A DNA stretch of 64,000 nucleotides from Caulobacter sp. UNC279MFTsu5.1 (GCF_900114015.1 NZ_FORN01000033.1:1-64000); one strand, 5' to 3'; numbered from the stretch's first letter, positions 48,504-57,642 are shown. Notes: generated from the letters alone by a model not told the origin. Numbers and translations are program-made.

Positions 48504-50102
48504 TTATATTGTCCGCTGGGCCGTCACCGGCTGACCCTTCCGATGCTGGGCGTCGAGCATGACGATGGCGCGGTGGGCGGCGCGGATCGCCCCCTCCTGC
48601 CAGGCGCCGACATGGCTGAGATATTCGCCGGCGAAGTGGATCGGCCCGTCCGGCTGGCCCAGCAGGCGGTAGTCCGGCTCGTCGTCGCTGGCCCAGCCCA
48701 CCCCGATGCCTAGGGTGTAGGGCACCGCGGCCCACTGCACCTGCAGGGGCTTCTCCAGCAGCTTGCCGCAGCCGGGGTGCATGGCCTCGATGATCCTGCG
48801 GGTGTGCTCGATCTGCTCGGCGCGAGGCAGCTTGGCCAGCTGGGTGGCGGCCGGCCCGCCGGTATAGGCGCCCAGGATCACGCCGGTCTTGGTGTGCAGG
48901 CCGTAGCTGGGATACCAGACCATGTTGGTCGGACCCTTCACGAACGAGAGGCCGCCGTAGATCTGGTACTTGGGGCCCTCCCAGAAGCGCGGGGCCTGCC
49001 AGGCGATCTTGATGCTGTCGCGATAGGGCGTGCGGGCGATCGCGGCCTTGTAGGCCGGGCTGAAATCGGCGTCGATCTTGGCCAGCACCGGCAGCGGGAT
49101 GGTCGAGATGCAGTAGTCGGCCTCGATCGTCAGGTCCCGGCCGGCGACCTTGTCGTGATAGGCGATCCTGACGCCCTTCTCCGTCTTGCGGATCTGGCGC
49201 ACCTCGCACTGGCGCTTGATGATCTTGGGGCCCAGCGCCTTGGCGAAGGCGTGCGGGATGGCGTCCATGCCGCCCTTGGGCTGGAACATGGTGGCCTGCA
49301 TGTCGATGGTCTCCTCGAACAGCACGCCGTTCCACAGGTCCTCGTCGAGCAGGGCCTTGAGGCTGACCGGGTCGTGGGGCGTGGCCCGCTCGTCGCCGGC
49401 TCCTGGCTCGATCTTCAGCCCGGCCCGCTGCGAGCCCTTGTAGAAGAGGTCGGGCGACAGGTCGCCGTAGGTCTTCAGGAAGGCGACCATCCGCTGCTTG
49501 TCCTCGGCGGTCAGGTCCGCGTCGAGCGCGCCGGTGTTGATCGCCTTGGCCAGCAGCTCGGAGACGTGGCCGCGGGTGTCGTTGATCGCCGTCCGCATCT
49601 GGATCGGCCTGCCGCCGTTGACCTCGGGATTGAGCAGCAGGGCGCTGCGGCTGCTGTTGACCTCGACCTCCAGCTCCACTCCCAGTTCGCGGCAATAGCC
49701 CAGGACGATCTGGTGGTGACTGGGCAGGCGCGCGGCGCCGGCGTTCATGTACTGGCCTTCGTCGAACTCGCAGACCTGGCGCGAGCCGTCGGTCATCTCG
49801 ATCTTGTCGCCCCGGCGCACGGTCCACACCCGGCCGCCGGTGCGGGCCCGGGCTTCCAGAATCGTGCAGTCGTAGCCGGCCTTGCCCAGCTCCCAGGCCG
49901 CCGCCATGCCCGAGACGCCGGCGCCCAGGATCACCACCTTGGCGCCCTTGCCGCCCCCGCCCTGGGCCAAGTCCGGCGGCGCGCCGGCCGCGAAGGCCGT
50001 GGATGGGGCCAGCAGGCCCAGGGCCTGCATGGCCGTGAAGGCGGCGCTGTAACCGCCGGCCGCGCCGATGGCGTGAATGAAGTTGCGACGGCTGACCGGC
50101 AT
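48504..50102 (-). CDS. exported flavin monoamine oxidase / L-amino acid oxidase-like protein
   Basis: A 532-residue FAD-dependent amine oxidase. The N-terminal SRRNFIHAIGAAGGYSAAFTAM is a twin-arginine signal. The FAD-binding fold is KVVILGAGVSGMAAAWELGKAGYDCTILEARARTGGRVWTVRRG, continuing to INAGAARLPSHH. The C-terminal cofactor part is PIHFAGEYLSHVGAWQEGAIRAAHRA. Such proteins oxidise amines or L-amino acids and release H2O2 and ammonia. The start at 50102 follows AAAGAGGGG. It is preceded by three hairpins that separate it from the aldo/keto reductase gene. The substrate is unknown. Confidence 0.92.
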   Translation of the reverse strand: MPVSRRNFIHAIGAAGGYSAAFTAMQALGLLAPSTAFAAGAPPDLAQGGGGKGAKVVILGAGVSGMAAAWELGKAGYDCTILEARARTGGRVWTVRRGDKIEMTDGSRQVCEFDEGQYMNAGAARLPSHHQIVLGYCRELGVELEVEVNSSRSALLLNPEVNGGRPIQMRTAINDTRGHVSELLAKAINTGALDADLTAEDKQRMVAFLKTYGDLSPDLFYKGSQRAGLKIEPGAGDERATPHDPVSLKALLDEDLWNGVLFEETIDMQATMFQPKGGMDAIPHAFAKALGPKIIKRQCEVRQIRKTEKGVRIAYHDKVAGRDLTIEADYCISTIPLPVLAKIDADFSPAYKAAIARTPYRDSIKIAWQAPRFWEGPKYQIYGGLSFVKGPTNMVWYPSYGLHTKTGVILGAYTGGPAATQLAKLPRAEQIEHTRRIIEAMHPGCGKLLEKPLQVQWAAVPYTLGIGVGWASDDEPDYRLLGQPDGPIHFAGEYLSHVGAWQEGAIRAAHRAIVMLDAQHRKGQPVTAQRTI

Positions 50103-50165
50103 GCGTGACCCCTCTTTGCCCGTTGACGGGGGCTATGCGAGGCGGCGGCTTACCAGGGGTCAACC

Positions 50166-50213
50166 AAGCTCCAGCGGCGCCGCGCGTTTGCGGGCGCGGC
50201 GCCGCCGGAGCTT
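50166..50213 (-). terminator. 20-bp stem hairpin between two genes
   Basis: AAGCTCCAGCGGCGCCGCGC (50166-50185) pairs with its partner at 50194-50213 with a single mismatch over an 8-nt loop. It is the closest of three tandem hairpins between the aldo/keto reductase stop and the amine oxidase start. The stem is very strong; a T run is missing. Confidence 0.6.
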
Positions 50214-50245
50214 GCGGACGGCGCCGCATTTCGCGGCGCTGGGCC

Positions 50246-50291
50246 CTTGTCCGTGCGCGATCGTGCAAGAGACCGGACGCGCACGGACAAG
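50246..50291 (-). terminator. 14-bp stem hairpin after the aldo/keto reductase
   Basis: CTTGTCCGTGCGCG (50246-50259) and CGCGCACGGACAAG (50278-50291) are perfect complements around an 18-nt loop, beginning 10 nt after the stop codon of the aldo/keto reductase gene. It probably ends the transcript. Confidence 0.65.
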
Positions 50292-50301
50292 CGACTCGGG
50301 T

Positions 50302-51336
50302 CTAGACCGGCGGCGGATTGACCGCCTTGAAGCCGCCCTCGCGCCAGTAGGGATAGTGCGGGTAGGCCGGGGTGACGGCGCTGGCGGCGTCGAGACGCGC
50401 CACCTGCTCGGCCGTCAGGCTCCAGCCGATCGCGCCGAGGTTCTGGCGCAGCTGCGCCTCGTCGCGGGCCCCGATGATCACGCTGGACACCGTGGGCCGG
50501 CGCAATAGCCAGTTGAGGGCGATCTGCGGCAAGGTCTTGCCGGTTTCGGCGGCGACCGCATCCAGGGCGTCGACCACCGCATACAGCCGCTCGTCGTCGA
50601 CCGGCGGGCCGATGTCGGCGGTCTCGTGCAGGCGGCTGACCTGGGGCAGGGGCTGGCCGCGACGGATCTTGCCGGTCAGCCGGCCCCAGCCCAGCGGGCT
50701 CCAGACCATGGCCCCGACGCCCTGGTCGATCCCTAGCGGCATCAGCTCGTGCTCGTAGTCGCGACCGACCAGCGAATAGTAGGCCTGGTGGGCGACATAG
50801 CGCGGCCAGCCATGCCGGTCGGCCGCCGCCAGCGACTTCATCAGCTGCCAACCCGAGAAGTTCGAGGCGCCGACATAGAGCACCTTGCCGGCCCGCACGA
50901 GGTCGTCCAGGGCCGACAGCACTTCCTCCACCGGGGTGAAGGCGTCGAAGGCGTGCAGTTGCAGCAGGTCGATGCGGTCGGTGCGCAGGCGCTTGAGGGC
51001 GGCCTCGACGCCGCGGAGCAGGCGCAGGCGCGAGGTTCCGGCGTCGAGCGGGCCGTCGCCTATCGGCAGGCCCAGCTTGGTCGAGATCAGGGCCTGGTCG
51101 CGCAGGCCGTCGAGGGCCGCGCCGAGGATCTCCTCCGAGGCGCCGTTCGAATAGACGTCGGCGGTGTCGAACAGGTTGACCCCGGCCTCCAGGCAGATCT
51201 CGATGAGCCGCCGGGCCTGGGCGGCGTCGGTGTCGCCCCAGGCGCTGAACAGCGGTCCCTGGCCGCCGAAGGTGCCGGCGCCGAAGCTGAGGGCTGGAAC
51301 GCGAAGGCCGGAGCGGCCGAGCTGGCGGTATTCCAT
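50302..51336 (-). CDS. aldo/keto reductase
   Basis: A 344-residue NADPH-dependent oxidoreductase with the complete TIM barrel. Visible are the catalytic Asp/Tyr pair (FDTADVYSNGASEEILG), a Lys in ALISTKLGLP and His in LLQLHAFD, plus the cofactor-binding PTVSSVIIGARDEAQLRQNL. The start at 51336 has GGAGAA upstream; a farther frame would add 8 residues. The family reduces aldehydes and ketones; the substrate is unknown. It follows the MFS gene by 36 bp and is probably in the same LysR-controlled operon. Hairpins after the stop end the unit. Confidence 0.95.
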   Translation of the reverse strand: MEYRQLGRSGLRVPALSFGAGTFGGQGPLFSAWGDTDAAQARRLIEICLEAGVNLFDTADVYSNGASEEILGAALDGLRDQALISTKLGLPIGDGPLDAGTSRLRLLRGVEAALKRLRTDRIDLLQLHAFDAFTPVEEVLSALDDLVRAGKVLYVGASNFSGWQLMKSLAAADRHGWPRYVAHQAYYSLVGRDYEHELMPLGIDQGVGAMVWSPLGWGRLTGKIRRGQPLPQVSRLHETADIGPPVDDERLYAVVDALDAVAAETGKTLPQIALNWLLRRPTVSSVIIGARDEAQLRQNLGAIGWSLTAEQVARLDAASAVTPAYPHYPYWREGGFKAVNPPPV

Positions 51337-51372
51337 GAGGTTCTCCTTTGATGGGACCAAGGACCGTTTCCG

Positions 51373-52536
51373 TCAGGCCGGCTTCAGCGCGCGGCGCTCG
51401 AGGGAAAGGCTGAAGGCGGCCAGGGCCAGGGCCGAAAGCGGCACGGCGGCGGCCACCAGGGGTATGGACGCCAGGCCGGGGCCGTGGGCGATCACCGCCC
51501 CGCCCAACCAGGCCCCGAACGCGTTGCCCAGGTTGAAGGCGGCGATGTTCAGGCTGGAGGCCAGGCCCTGGCCGGCCCCGCCGGCCTGCGACAGGACCCG
51601 CATTTGCAGCGGCGCGACGGTGGCGAAGGCGGCCGCTCCCAGGGCGAAGGCGGCCACCACCGCCCCGATCCGGTCGTGGAAGCCCAGGGTCGAGGCGACC
51701 AGCACCAGGGTCAGGACGGCGAGGCTGCCCAGCAGGGCCGGGGCCAGGGCCTTGTCGGCCCAGCGGCCGCCGACCAGGTTGCCGCCGACCAGGCCGGCGC
51801 CGAACACCAGCAGGATCGGCGAGACGGCCGCCTTCGAATAGCCGGCCAGCTCGGTCAGGATCGGCTGGATGTAGGTGAAGACCGCGAACACCCCGCCGAA
51901 ACCCAGCACGGTCATCGCCAGGCCCATCTGCACCTGCGGCCGGGCCAGGACGGCGAACTCCTCGCGCAGCGGCGCGAGCTCGGCGACGTCGGTCTCGCGC
52001 GGGACCAGGGCGGCCAGCACGGCGAAGGCGACCAGGCCGATCGCGCCCACGGCCCAGAAGGTCGCGCGCCAGCCGAAGGCCAGGCCCAGCCACGCGCCGA
52101 ACGGCACGCCCAGCAGGGTGGCCAGGGTCAGGCCGGTGAACATAACGGCGATGGCCGAGGCCTTGCGCTGGGGCGGGACCAGGCTGACGGCGACCAGCGA
52201 GCCGACGCCGAAGAAGGTCCCGTGGGCCAGGGCGGTGACGATCCGCGCGGCCATCAGCAGGCCGTAGGTCGGGGCCAGGGCGGCGGCGATGTTGCCGATC
52301 GTGAAGATGGCCATCAGCACCAGCAGGGTCGTCTTGCGCGGCAGGCGGCGGGTGGCGATCGTCAGGATCGGGGCGCCGACGAACACGCCCAGGGCGTAGC
52401 CGGTCATCAGCAGGCCGGCCTGCGGGATCGAGACGCCGAGGTCGGCCGAGACCTGCAGCAGCAGGCCCATGATGACGAATTCGGTGACGCCGATCCCGAA
52501 GGCGCCGACGGTCAGGGCGTAGAGGGCGAGCGGCAT
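51373..52536 (-). CDS. MFS transporter (AraJ/YdhP-like drug/sugar efflux)
   Basis: A 387-residue inner-membrane protein with 12 predicted helices. The loop between helices 2 and 3 (GAPILTIATRRLPRKTTLL) is the MFS signature A. The sequence VTEFVIMGLLLQVSADLGVSIPQAGLLMTGYALGVFVGAP is typical of the AraJ/YdhP branch of the DHA1 family, which exports small molecules by proton antiport. It ends LSLERRALKPA. The start at 52536 has GGAGCC upstream. It diverges from the LysR gene by 100 bp and precedes an aldo/keto reductase, suggesting joint use in detoxification. Confidence 0.94.
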   Translation of the reverse strand: MPLALYALTVGAFGIGVTEFVIMGLLLQVSADLGVSIPQAGLLMTGYALGVFVGAPILTIATRRLPRKTTLLVLMAIFTIGNIAAALAPTYGLLMAARIVTALAHGTFFGVGSLVAVSLVPPQRKASAIAVMFTGLTLATLLGVPFGAWLGLAFGWRATFWAVGAIGLVAFAVLAALVPRETDVAELAPLREEFAVLARPQVQMGLAMTVLGFGGVFAVFTYIQPILTELAGYSKAAVSPILLVFGAGLVGGNLVGGRWADKALAPALLGSLAVLTLVLVASTLGFHDRIGAVVAAFALGAAAFATVAPLQMRVLSQAGGAGQGLASSLNIAAFNLGNAFGAWLGGAVIAHGPGLASIPLVAAAVPLSALALAAFSLSLERRALKPA

Positions 52537-52599
52537 GGGCTGGGCTCCGGAAGGATTTCGAGCCGCTGAGGTAGTCTCCGCCCATCCCGTGAATTAGAC

Positions 52600-52612
52600 T
52601 GTCCGAACGACA
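52600..52612. promoter_or_regulatory. LysR-type box between divergent genes
   Basis: TGTCCGAACGACA has inverted TGTC/GACA ends around CGAAC and lies 25 bp before the LysR start. The spacing fits a T-N11-A LysR box that could control both divergent genes. Confidence 0.45.
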
Positions 52613-52636
52613 GGGATCTGTGAGTTCAAGTCAAAG

Positions 52637-53563
52637 ATGGCCAGGCTGGAGGTCAACCGCTCGGGCGAGATGGAGGTGTTCGCCCGGGTCGTGGAGCTGG
52701 GCGGCTTCTCGCCGGCGGCGCGCGCGCTGAAGATGACGCCCTCGGCGGTCAGCAAGCTGGTCGGCCGGATGGAGGCGCGGCTGGGCGCGCGGCTGGTCAA
52801 CCGCTCGACCCGCAAGCTGACCCTGACCGCCGAGGGCGAGCTGTTCCACGAACGGACGTTGCGGGTTCTGGCCGACCTGGACGAGGCCGAAGGCGCCGTG
52901 GCCGCCAGCCAGACGCCACGCGGCCGGGTGCGGATCAATTCCAGCGTGCCGTTCGGCCTGCACCACCTGTTGCCCCTGGTCCCGAAGTTCTCGGCGCTCT
53001 ATCCGAAGGTGATCCTCGACCTAGTGCTCTGCGACACCGTGGTCGACCTGCTGGAGGCCCGCGCCGACGTCGCCATCCGGGTCGGGCCGATGCGGGCCTC
53101 GCAGCTGATGGCCCGCAAGCTGGGCGACAGCCCGATGGCGGTGGTGGCCTCTCCCGCCTACCTGGCCCGCCACGGCGCGCCGCGGACGCCGCGCGACCTG
53201 GCCGCCCACAACTGCATCGGCTTCAACTTCGCCCGCCACTGCGACAAGTGGCCGTTCGTCGACGGCGGCGAGCGACTGTTCCTGCCGATCCACGGCGCCG
53301 CCACCTCGGGCGACGGCGAGACCTCGCGCCAGCTGGCCCTGGTCGGTCAGGGCCTGGCCCGGCTGGCCCATTTCCACATCGGCGGCGACATCGCCGCCGG
53401 CCGGCTGGTTCCGGTGCTGGAGGCCTACAATCCCGGCGACCGGGAAGAACTGCATGCGGTCTATGTCGGCCACGGCGGCCAGCTGCCCAGCCGCGTGCGG
53501 GCGCTGATCGACTTCCTGGTCGCGGAGGTCGATCTCCATGCGGCCTCCGGGGCTGCGGTTTAG
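52637..53563 (+). CDS. LysR-family transcriptional regulator
   Basis: A 308-residue regulator. The N-terminal helix-turn-helix is EMEVFARVVELGGFSPAARALKMTPSAVSKLVGRMEARLGARLVNRSTRKLTLTAEGELF, typical of LysR group members related to DsdC/YdhB-like proteins. The effector-binding domain follows (RVRINSSVPFGLHHLLPLVPKFSALYPKVILDLVLCDTVVDLLEARADVAIRVG). The start at 52637 lacks a strong ribosome site. It probably controls the divergent MFS/aldo-keto reductase genes and itself. It converges with the phosphatase gene (7 bp between stops). Confidence 0.94.
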   Translation: MARLEVNRSGEMEVFARVVELGGFSPAARALKMTPSAVSKLVGRMEARLGARLVNRSTRKLTLTAEGELFHERTLRVLADLDEAEGAVAASQTPRGRVRINSSVPFGLHHLLPLVPKFSALYPKVILDLVLCDTVVDLLEARADVAIRVGPMRASQLMARKLGDSPMAVVASPAYLARHGAPRTPRDLAAHNCIGFNFARHCDKWPFVDGGERLFLPIHGAATSGDGETSRQLALVGQGLARLAHFHIGGDIAAGRLVPVLEAYNPGDREELHAVYVGHGGQLPSRVRALIDFLVAEVDLHAASGAAV

Positions 53564-53570
53564 CCGCGCC

Positions 53571-54812
53571 TCAGCGCGCGGCCGGCGCCGCCAGCTTGGC
53601 GCCGACAATCTTGCGGAAGGTCTCCAGCGGGCAAAGCGTCGGGTCGCCGTTCACGCCGCAGCCGGGGATCGGGAAATAGGCGTAGGCGGGCGGGTTGGCG
53701 ACGGTCAGCGGCTGCAGCTCGCGCAGCTGATCCATCGTCTGGGCGGCGTAGAAGGCCCGCACGAAGGCCCGGCCGCCGACGTCCCTCAGCAGCTCGAAGC
53801 CCATGGCGCCGCCGGGAGGCGGATCGTCCCGGGGGTAGTCGGCGGCGGTGAAATGAACGTCGAGAAAGCCGCCCAGGGCGGCGATGTTGGTGTCGTGGCC
53901 GACCAGCAGGGTCAGCCTGCCGGTGTCGGCCTCGCCGTTCAGCGCCGCCAGGATCCGCTTGGCCACCGGCGCCGCGTAGCGCTCGGCGACATAGGCCGGC
54001 CGCGCCTCGTAGCGGAACTTCACCGTATGGAAGCGCAGCATCGCCTGAATGTCGGCCTTGGAGGCCCGCCCCCAGCCGACCTGGTCCATCGGCTTGCCCT
54101 CGACATATTCCAGCAGCACCGTCTGGCCGGCGGTCGACGCGACGGCCAGGGCGCCGTCGATGTCCGGTCCTTCGTGCGGATTGGCCTTCAGGCTGGACGG
54201 CGTCCGGGCGATCCCGCAGCCGGCCTTGCTGGCCCGGTCGCAGCCCAGCACCTTCTGCAGGATCGCGAAATCGGCCGCGTGAAGGCGCGTCTCGGCGGCC
54301 AGGCCGGGCTTCATCCGCCGGGCCGCCTTCAAGGCCGCCGCCCCGTCGATCGTCTCGCCGCTGTCCAGCGGGTGGAAGACCGGATCGTTGTCCTCGCTGT
54401 CGGGATGGGCCACCGCGATTCCGCACCCGGGCTGCAGGCCCTCGGTGAAGGCCTGGGCGGTCTTGATGGCCCGCGACTTGCCGCTGGCCCAGACCACGAC
54501 CTCGCCGGCCGGCGCGCAACCCTCACGAGGCAACAGACCGCGTGAGGCCAGGAAGGTGCGGTTGTAGACGCCCATCAGCCGCGCGCCCTCGGCGCCATGC
54601 TCGGTCAGGTCGCCATAGGGCGTGGTCCAGCTGGACCACGGCTGGGCGGTCGTGCCCTCCGGCGTCGCCTGGGCCTTGGTCGGCGGGCGCACCCCGTGGC
54701 GCATCAGCATGACCACGCGCTCGAGCTTCAGGTCCGAGGGCGGCGCGGCGGCGAAGGCGGGGGCCGGCGCGGCCAGGGCCAGCGCCAGCAGCAGATTACG
54801 AACGGTCGACAT
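53571..54812 (-). CDS. exported histidine acid phosphatase (phytase-like)
   Basis: A 413-residue periplasmic phosphatase of the branch-2 histidine phosphatase family (AppA/acid phosphatase). After the signal peptide (MSTVRNLLLALALAAPAPAFA) comes the catalytic RHGVRPP at residues 38-44. The HD-type GHDTNI motif (about residue 295) supplies the proton donor, though here the residues after Asp differ from AppA. ASGKSRAIKTAQAFTEGL is another family block. It removes phosphate from organic esters, perhaps phytate or sugar phosphates; the substrate is not determined. It fits the PhoD and TonB genes nearby. The start at 54812 follows GGAGGG. Confidence 0.9.
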   Translation of the reverse strand: MSTVRNLLLALALAAPAPAFAAAPPSDLKLERVVMLMRHGVRPPTKAQATPEGTTAQPWSSWTTPYGDLTEHGAEGARLMGVYNRTFLASRGLLPREGCAPAGEVVVWASGKSRAIKTAQAFTEGLQPGCGIAVAHPDSEDNDPVFHPLDSGETIDGAAALKAARRMKPGLAAETRLHAADFAILQKVLGCDRASKAGCGIARTPSSLKANPHEGPDIDGALAVASTAGQTVLLEYVEGKPMDQVGWGRASKADIQAMLRFHTVKFRYEARPAYVAERYAAPVAKRILAALNGEADTGRLTLLVGHDTNIAALGGFLDVHFTAADYPRDDPPPGGAMGFELLRDVGGRAFVRAFYAAQTMDQLRELQPLTVANPPAYAYFPIPGCGVNGDPTLCPLETFRKIVGAKLAAPAAR

Positions 54813-54876
54813 GAGGCCCTCCGGACTTCCGTAGCCGGACCATCTAGCCTCGTGCCGCGACAGGCGTGCGACAAGT

Positions 54877-54904
54877 CGGGGACACGCCCACGGGCATGTC
54901 CCCG
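54877..54904 (-). terminator. GGGGACAYGCCC hairpin
   Basis: CGGGGACACGCCC (54877-54889) and GGGCATGTCCCCG (54892-54904) can pair with one mismatch, starting 10 nt after the dienelactone hydrolase stop. It may end that transcript; the sequence is also related to the GGGGACR repeats at the left end of the window. Confidence 0.5.
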
Positions 54905-54914
54905 CTCGCGATCC

Positions 54915-55781
54915 TCAGGCCAGGGCCTTCTTGTAGAGCGCCAGCAGGTTGGCCCAGGCCTTTTCGGCGGCGGGTTCGTTGTAGACGGCGCTCCCCTTGA
55001 CGGTCCAACCGTGGGCCGCGCCCTCGAAGACCTCGACCTGGGCCGGGCGCTTGGCCTCGGCGAAGGCGGCCTTCAGCTTGTCCTTCACGGTCGGATCCTG
55101 CTTGTCGTCGTTGTCGGCGACCTCGATCAGGAACTGGGCGTGGGTCGTGGGGATCAGCAGGTGCGGACTGGTCGGCTGGTCGGTGACCAGGCCGCCGCCG
55201 TGGAAGGTGGCCACCGCCCCGATGCGGTCCGGAACCGCCGCGGCGGTGCGAAACGACAGGGGGCCGCCCATGCAGTAGCCTTGGACCCCCGCCTTCTTGG
55301 CCTTATTGATCTGGGGCTGGGCGTCGAGGAAGGCGAGATAGGCGACGGCGTCGCGATCCGTGCCCTCCGGCGTCACCGTGGCCCGCAGCGGCGTCAGCTT
55401 CTCGCGGTCGGCCGGCTTGGAGAAATCGAACGTTCCGTCGATCACTGGCGCCTTCCTGGCCCGGTAGTAGAGGTTGGGAACCAGCACCACGTAGCCGGCG
55501 GCGGCCAACCGCCTGCCCATGTCGCGGAACGCCGGCCGCAGGCTCAGCACGTCGGGCCAGATCAGCACCGCCGGCCACTTCCCTTTGGCTTCCGGAGAGT
55601 ACAGGACGGCGTCGGCCACGCCGTCGGGCGTCTTGATCTCGACGTCCTTCTCGACGACCGGGCTCTGCGCCCCGGCGGCGGTTGCGGCGACCCCGCCCAG
55701 GGCGGCGGCGGCCAGGCCGAACGTCCGGCGCGACAGGCGGAGGTCGTGGACCAGACCCGGGTGGATATCGTCGTCACACAT
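54915..55781 (-). CDS. exported dienelactone hydrolase-family protein
   Basis: A 288-residue alpha/beta hydrolase of the dienelactone hydrolase family. A twin-arginine signal (LSRRTFGLAAAALGGVAATAAGA) follows a short acidic lead. The nucleophile is Cys170 in GYCMGG, with the Asp in EVADNDD and His in GAAHGW in the expected order, as in DLH. Family substrates include dienelactones and other esters; none is indicated here. It has a clear ribosome site (GGGAGA) before 55781. It lies between the phosphatase genes and may have no link to phosphorus metabolism. Confidence 0.9.
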   Translation of the reverse strand: MCDDDIHPGLVHDLRLSRRTFGLAAAALGGVAATAAGAQSPVVEKDVEIKTPDGVADAVLYSPEAKGKWPAVLIWPDVLSLRPAFRDMGRRLAAAGYVVLVPNLYYRARKAPVIDGTFDFSKPADREKLTPLRATVTPEGTDRDAVAYLAFLDAQPQINKAKKAGVQGYCMGGPLSFRTAAAVPDRIGAVATFHGGGLVTDQPTSPHLLIPTTHAQFLIEVADNDDKQDPTVKDKLKAAFAEAKRPAQVEVFEGAAHGWTVKGSAVYNEPAAEKAWANLLALYKKALA

Positions 55782-55897
55782 GCGAGCAGTCTCCCTCGAG
55801 GCGGCAGGGCGTGAGCCCTTCGTGGCGGGCGCATTACCGCATGACCCAGGCCCGCGAATGTTTCAACGGCGAAACATCCGCCGAGGTTCGTCGACGG

Positions 55898-57529
55898 CTA
55901 GGCGGCGAAGATTCGCCTCCCCCGTTCGACGTGCAGGCGATGCGAACCCGCGAGCCCGCCGTCGCGGGCCTTGACCGTCCGCAGGAACAGCCATTCGCCC
56001 GTCAGGCGCTGGGGCGTCACCTCGATCATCATGTAGCCACGCTGGCTGGTGTCGGCCCATTTCAGCTCGGGATTGGCGGCCATGAAGCCCCGGGCCACAA
56101 CCTTCGGGTCGACCCCGAAGTCGCCCTCGGCCCCGCCCGAGGTGACGCTGTGGCCAGCGAACTCGACGCCCGCGGGCTGGCCGTCCTCGCTCAGCGCATA
56201 GGCCCAGGCGTTGTGGCTGTCGCCCGACAGCATCACCAGGTCGGCGTCCGCCTGCTGCGCCGCCTTCAGCAGCCGCGAGCGCGCCGCCGGATAGCCATCC
56301 CAGCGGTCCATCCACATCGGCAGGCCCAGCCTGGCGGCGCGGATGTTGTTCCTGTAGCCGTCGGCCTTGCGCTCGGTCACCGAGGGCCGCAGCCAGTCGA
56401 CGGCGTCCTGGGGCATCACCGTCCGTCCCAGGATCGTGCCCATGCCGACCATCTGCCAGGCCGTGGCGCGGGCGTTGGTCTTCAACTGATGGGCCAGCCA
56501 GCTTTCCTGGGTCGAGCCCAGCATCGTCGCCGACGGGTCCCGCCACGGCCCGTCGCGGAACGCCTTCAGCGCGGCGTCGGGATCGTCCGCCCGGAAGGCC
56601 GCCCCGATGTCCGCCGGCCGGGTGCGGCCCAGCAGGCGCGATTCGGTGCGGTAGAGCGTGGCCAGCGCGCCGATCGGATAGGCCTTCCAGGGCTCGTCCG
56701 AGACCGGCATCCACTCGCGATAGACCTGCATGGCGGCGGCGCGGCGCAGGTTCCAGTCGCCTTCGACCGCCGGCTGATGGTTCTGCGCGCCGCCTTCCCA
56801 GCTGTCGTTGGCGGACTCGTGATCGTCCCAAAAGGCGACCATCGGGGCCATCTGGTGCAGCCGCTGCAGGTCGGGGTCGGCGCGGTAGCAGGCGTAGCGT
56901 AGGCGATAGTCGGCGATGGTCAGGATCTCGTTCGCCGGCTCCAGCGACCGTCCGGCCGCCCAGTCGCCCTCGTGGATCGAGGCGGGGCCGTATTCGTAGA
57001 TGTAGTCGCCGGTGTGCAGCCACAGGTCCAGGTCGGGCCGCGCGGCCGCGTGGCCGTAGGCGTTGAACCAACCGACCGGCAGGTTCGAACAGGAGAACAC
57101 GCCCAGTCCGAACCGGGCGACGTCGCCGACCGGCAGGGTCTTGGTCCGGCCGACCGGGGACTTGCTCCCGTCGGGCGCCACGAATCGATACCAATAGACG
57201 GTCCCGGGCTCGAGCCCGTCGACCGTGATCTTGGCGGTCCAGTCGCGATAGGCGCCGGTGCGCACGACGCCGCCCGCCACCACCTTGGCGAAGCCGGGGT
57301 CGAGCGCCAGCTCCACCTCGAGCCGGACCACGCCGTCGCCGGCCGGGGGGACATAGCGGGTCCACAGCAGCATGGAGTCCGGCCCCGGTTCGCCGCTGGC
57401 CACGCCGTGGGTGAACCCCGTGACGCCGAGGAGCTGGGCGGCGAGGCCGACGCCGGCGGGCAGCGCCAGCGCGCCCAGTCCGAGCCCGGCGCCGAGAACC
57501 AGGCTGCGACGATCGATGTTCAGGACCAT
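55898..57529 (-). CDS. phoD: exported alkaline phosphatase PhoD
   Basis: A 543-residue PhoD-type phosphomonoesterase/diesterase needing iron and calcium. DRRSLVLGAGLGLGALALPA near the N-terminus is a twin-arginine signal, and the PhoD N-terminal domain (FTHGVASGEPGPDSMLLWTRYVPP) precedes the metallophosphatase core with FSCSNLPVGWFNAYGHAAARPDLDLWLHTGDYIYEYGP, FWDDHESANDSWEGGAQNH and SGDSHNAWA. The start at 57529 follows GGAGA; a longer frame from 57949 is antisense to the receptor gene. It is downstream of the TonB receptor on the same strand but separated by a hairpin, so it may be expressed apart. Function: phosphate release from phosphodiesters and monoesters. Confidence 0.96.
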   Translation of the reverse strand: MVLNIDRRSLVLGAGLGLGALALPAGVGLAAQLLGVTGFTHGVASGEPGPDSMLLWTRYVPPAGDGVVRLEVELALDPGFAKVVAGGVVRTGAYRDWTAKITVDGLEPGTVYWYRFVAPDGSKSPVGRTKTLPVGDVARFGLGVFSCSNLPVGWFNAYGHAAARPDLDLWLHTGDYIYEYGPASIHEGDWAAGRSLEPANEILTIADYRLRYACYRADPDLQRLHQMAPMVAFWDDHESANDSWEGGAQNHQPAVEGDWNLRRAAAMQVYREWMPVSDEPWKAYPIGALATLYRTESRLLGRTRPADIGAAFRADDPDAALKAFRDGPWRDPSATMLGSTQESWLAHQLKTNARATAWQMVGMGTILGRTVMPQDAVDWLRPSVTERKADGYRNNIRAARLGLPMWMDRWDGYPAARSRLLKAAQQADADLVMLSGDSHNAWAYALSEDGQPAGVEFAGHSVTSGGAEGDFGVDPKVVARGFMAANPELKWADTSQRGYMMIEVTPQRLTGEWLFLRTVKARDGGLAGSHRLHVERGRRIFAA

Positions 57530-57597
57530 GACGGGTCTCCGCGTGATTTGAAGGGGAAGAGACCGCGCGCGCCGCGCCCTCGGGCGCGCGCGGCCAG

Positions 57598-57634
57598 GCC
57601 GGCTCCCATGGCGGGGGAGGCGCGGGGAGCCGGC
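57598..57634 (-). terminator. terminator-like hairpin after the TonB receptor
   Basis: GCCGGCTCCC (57598-57607) and GGGAGCCGGC (57625-57634) are perfect complements with a 17-nt loop. It starts 9 nt after the receptor stop. A second GC-rich inverted repeat (GCGCGCGCC with GGGCGCGCGC) lies near 57570. Confidence 0.65.
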
Positions 57635-57642
57635 GTTCGAAC

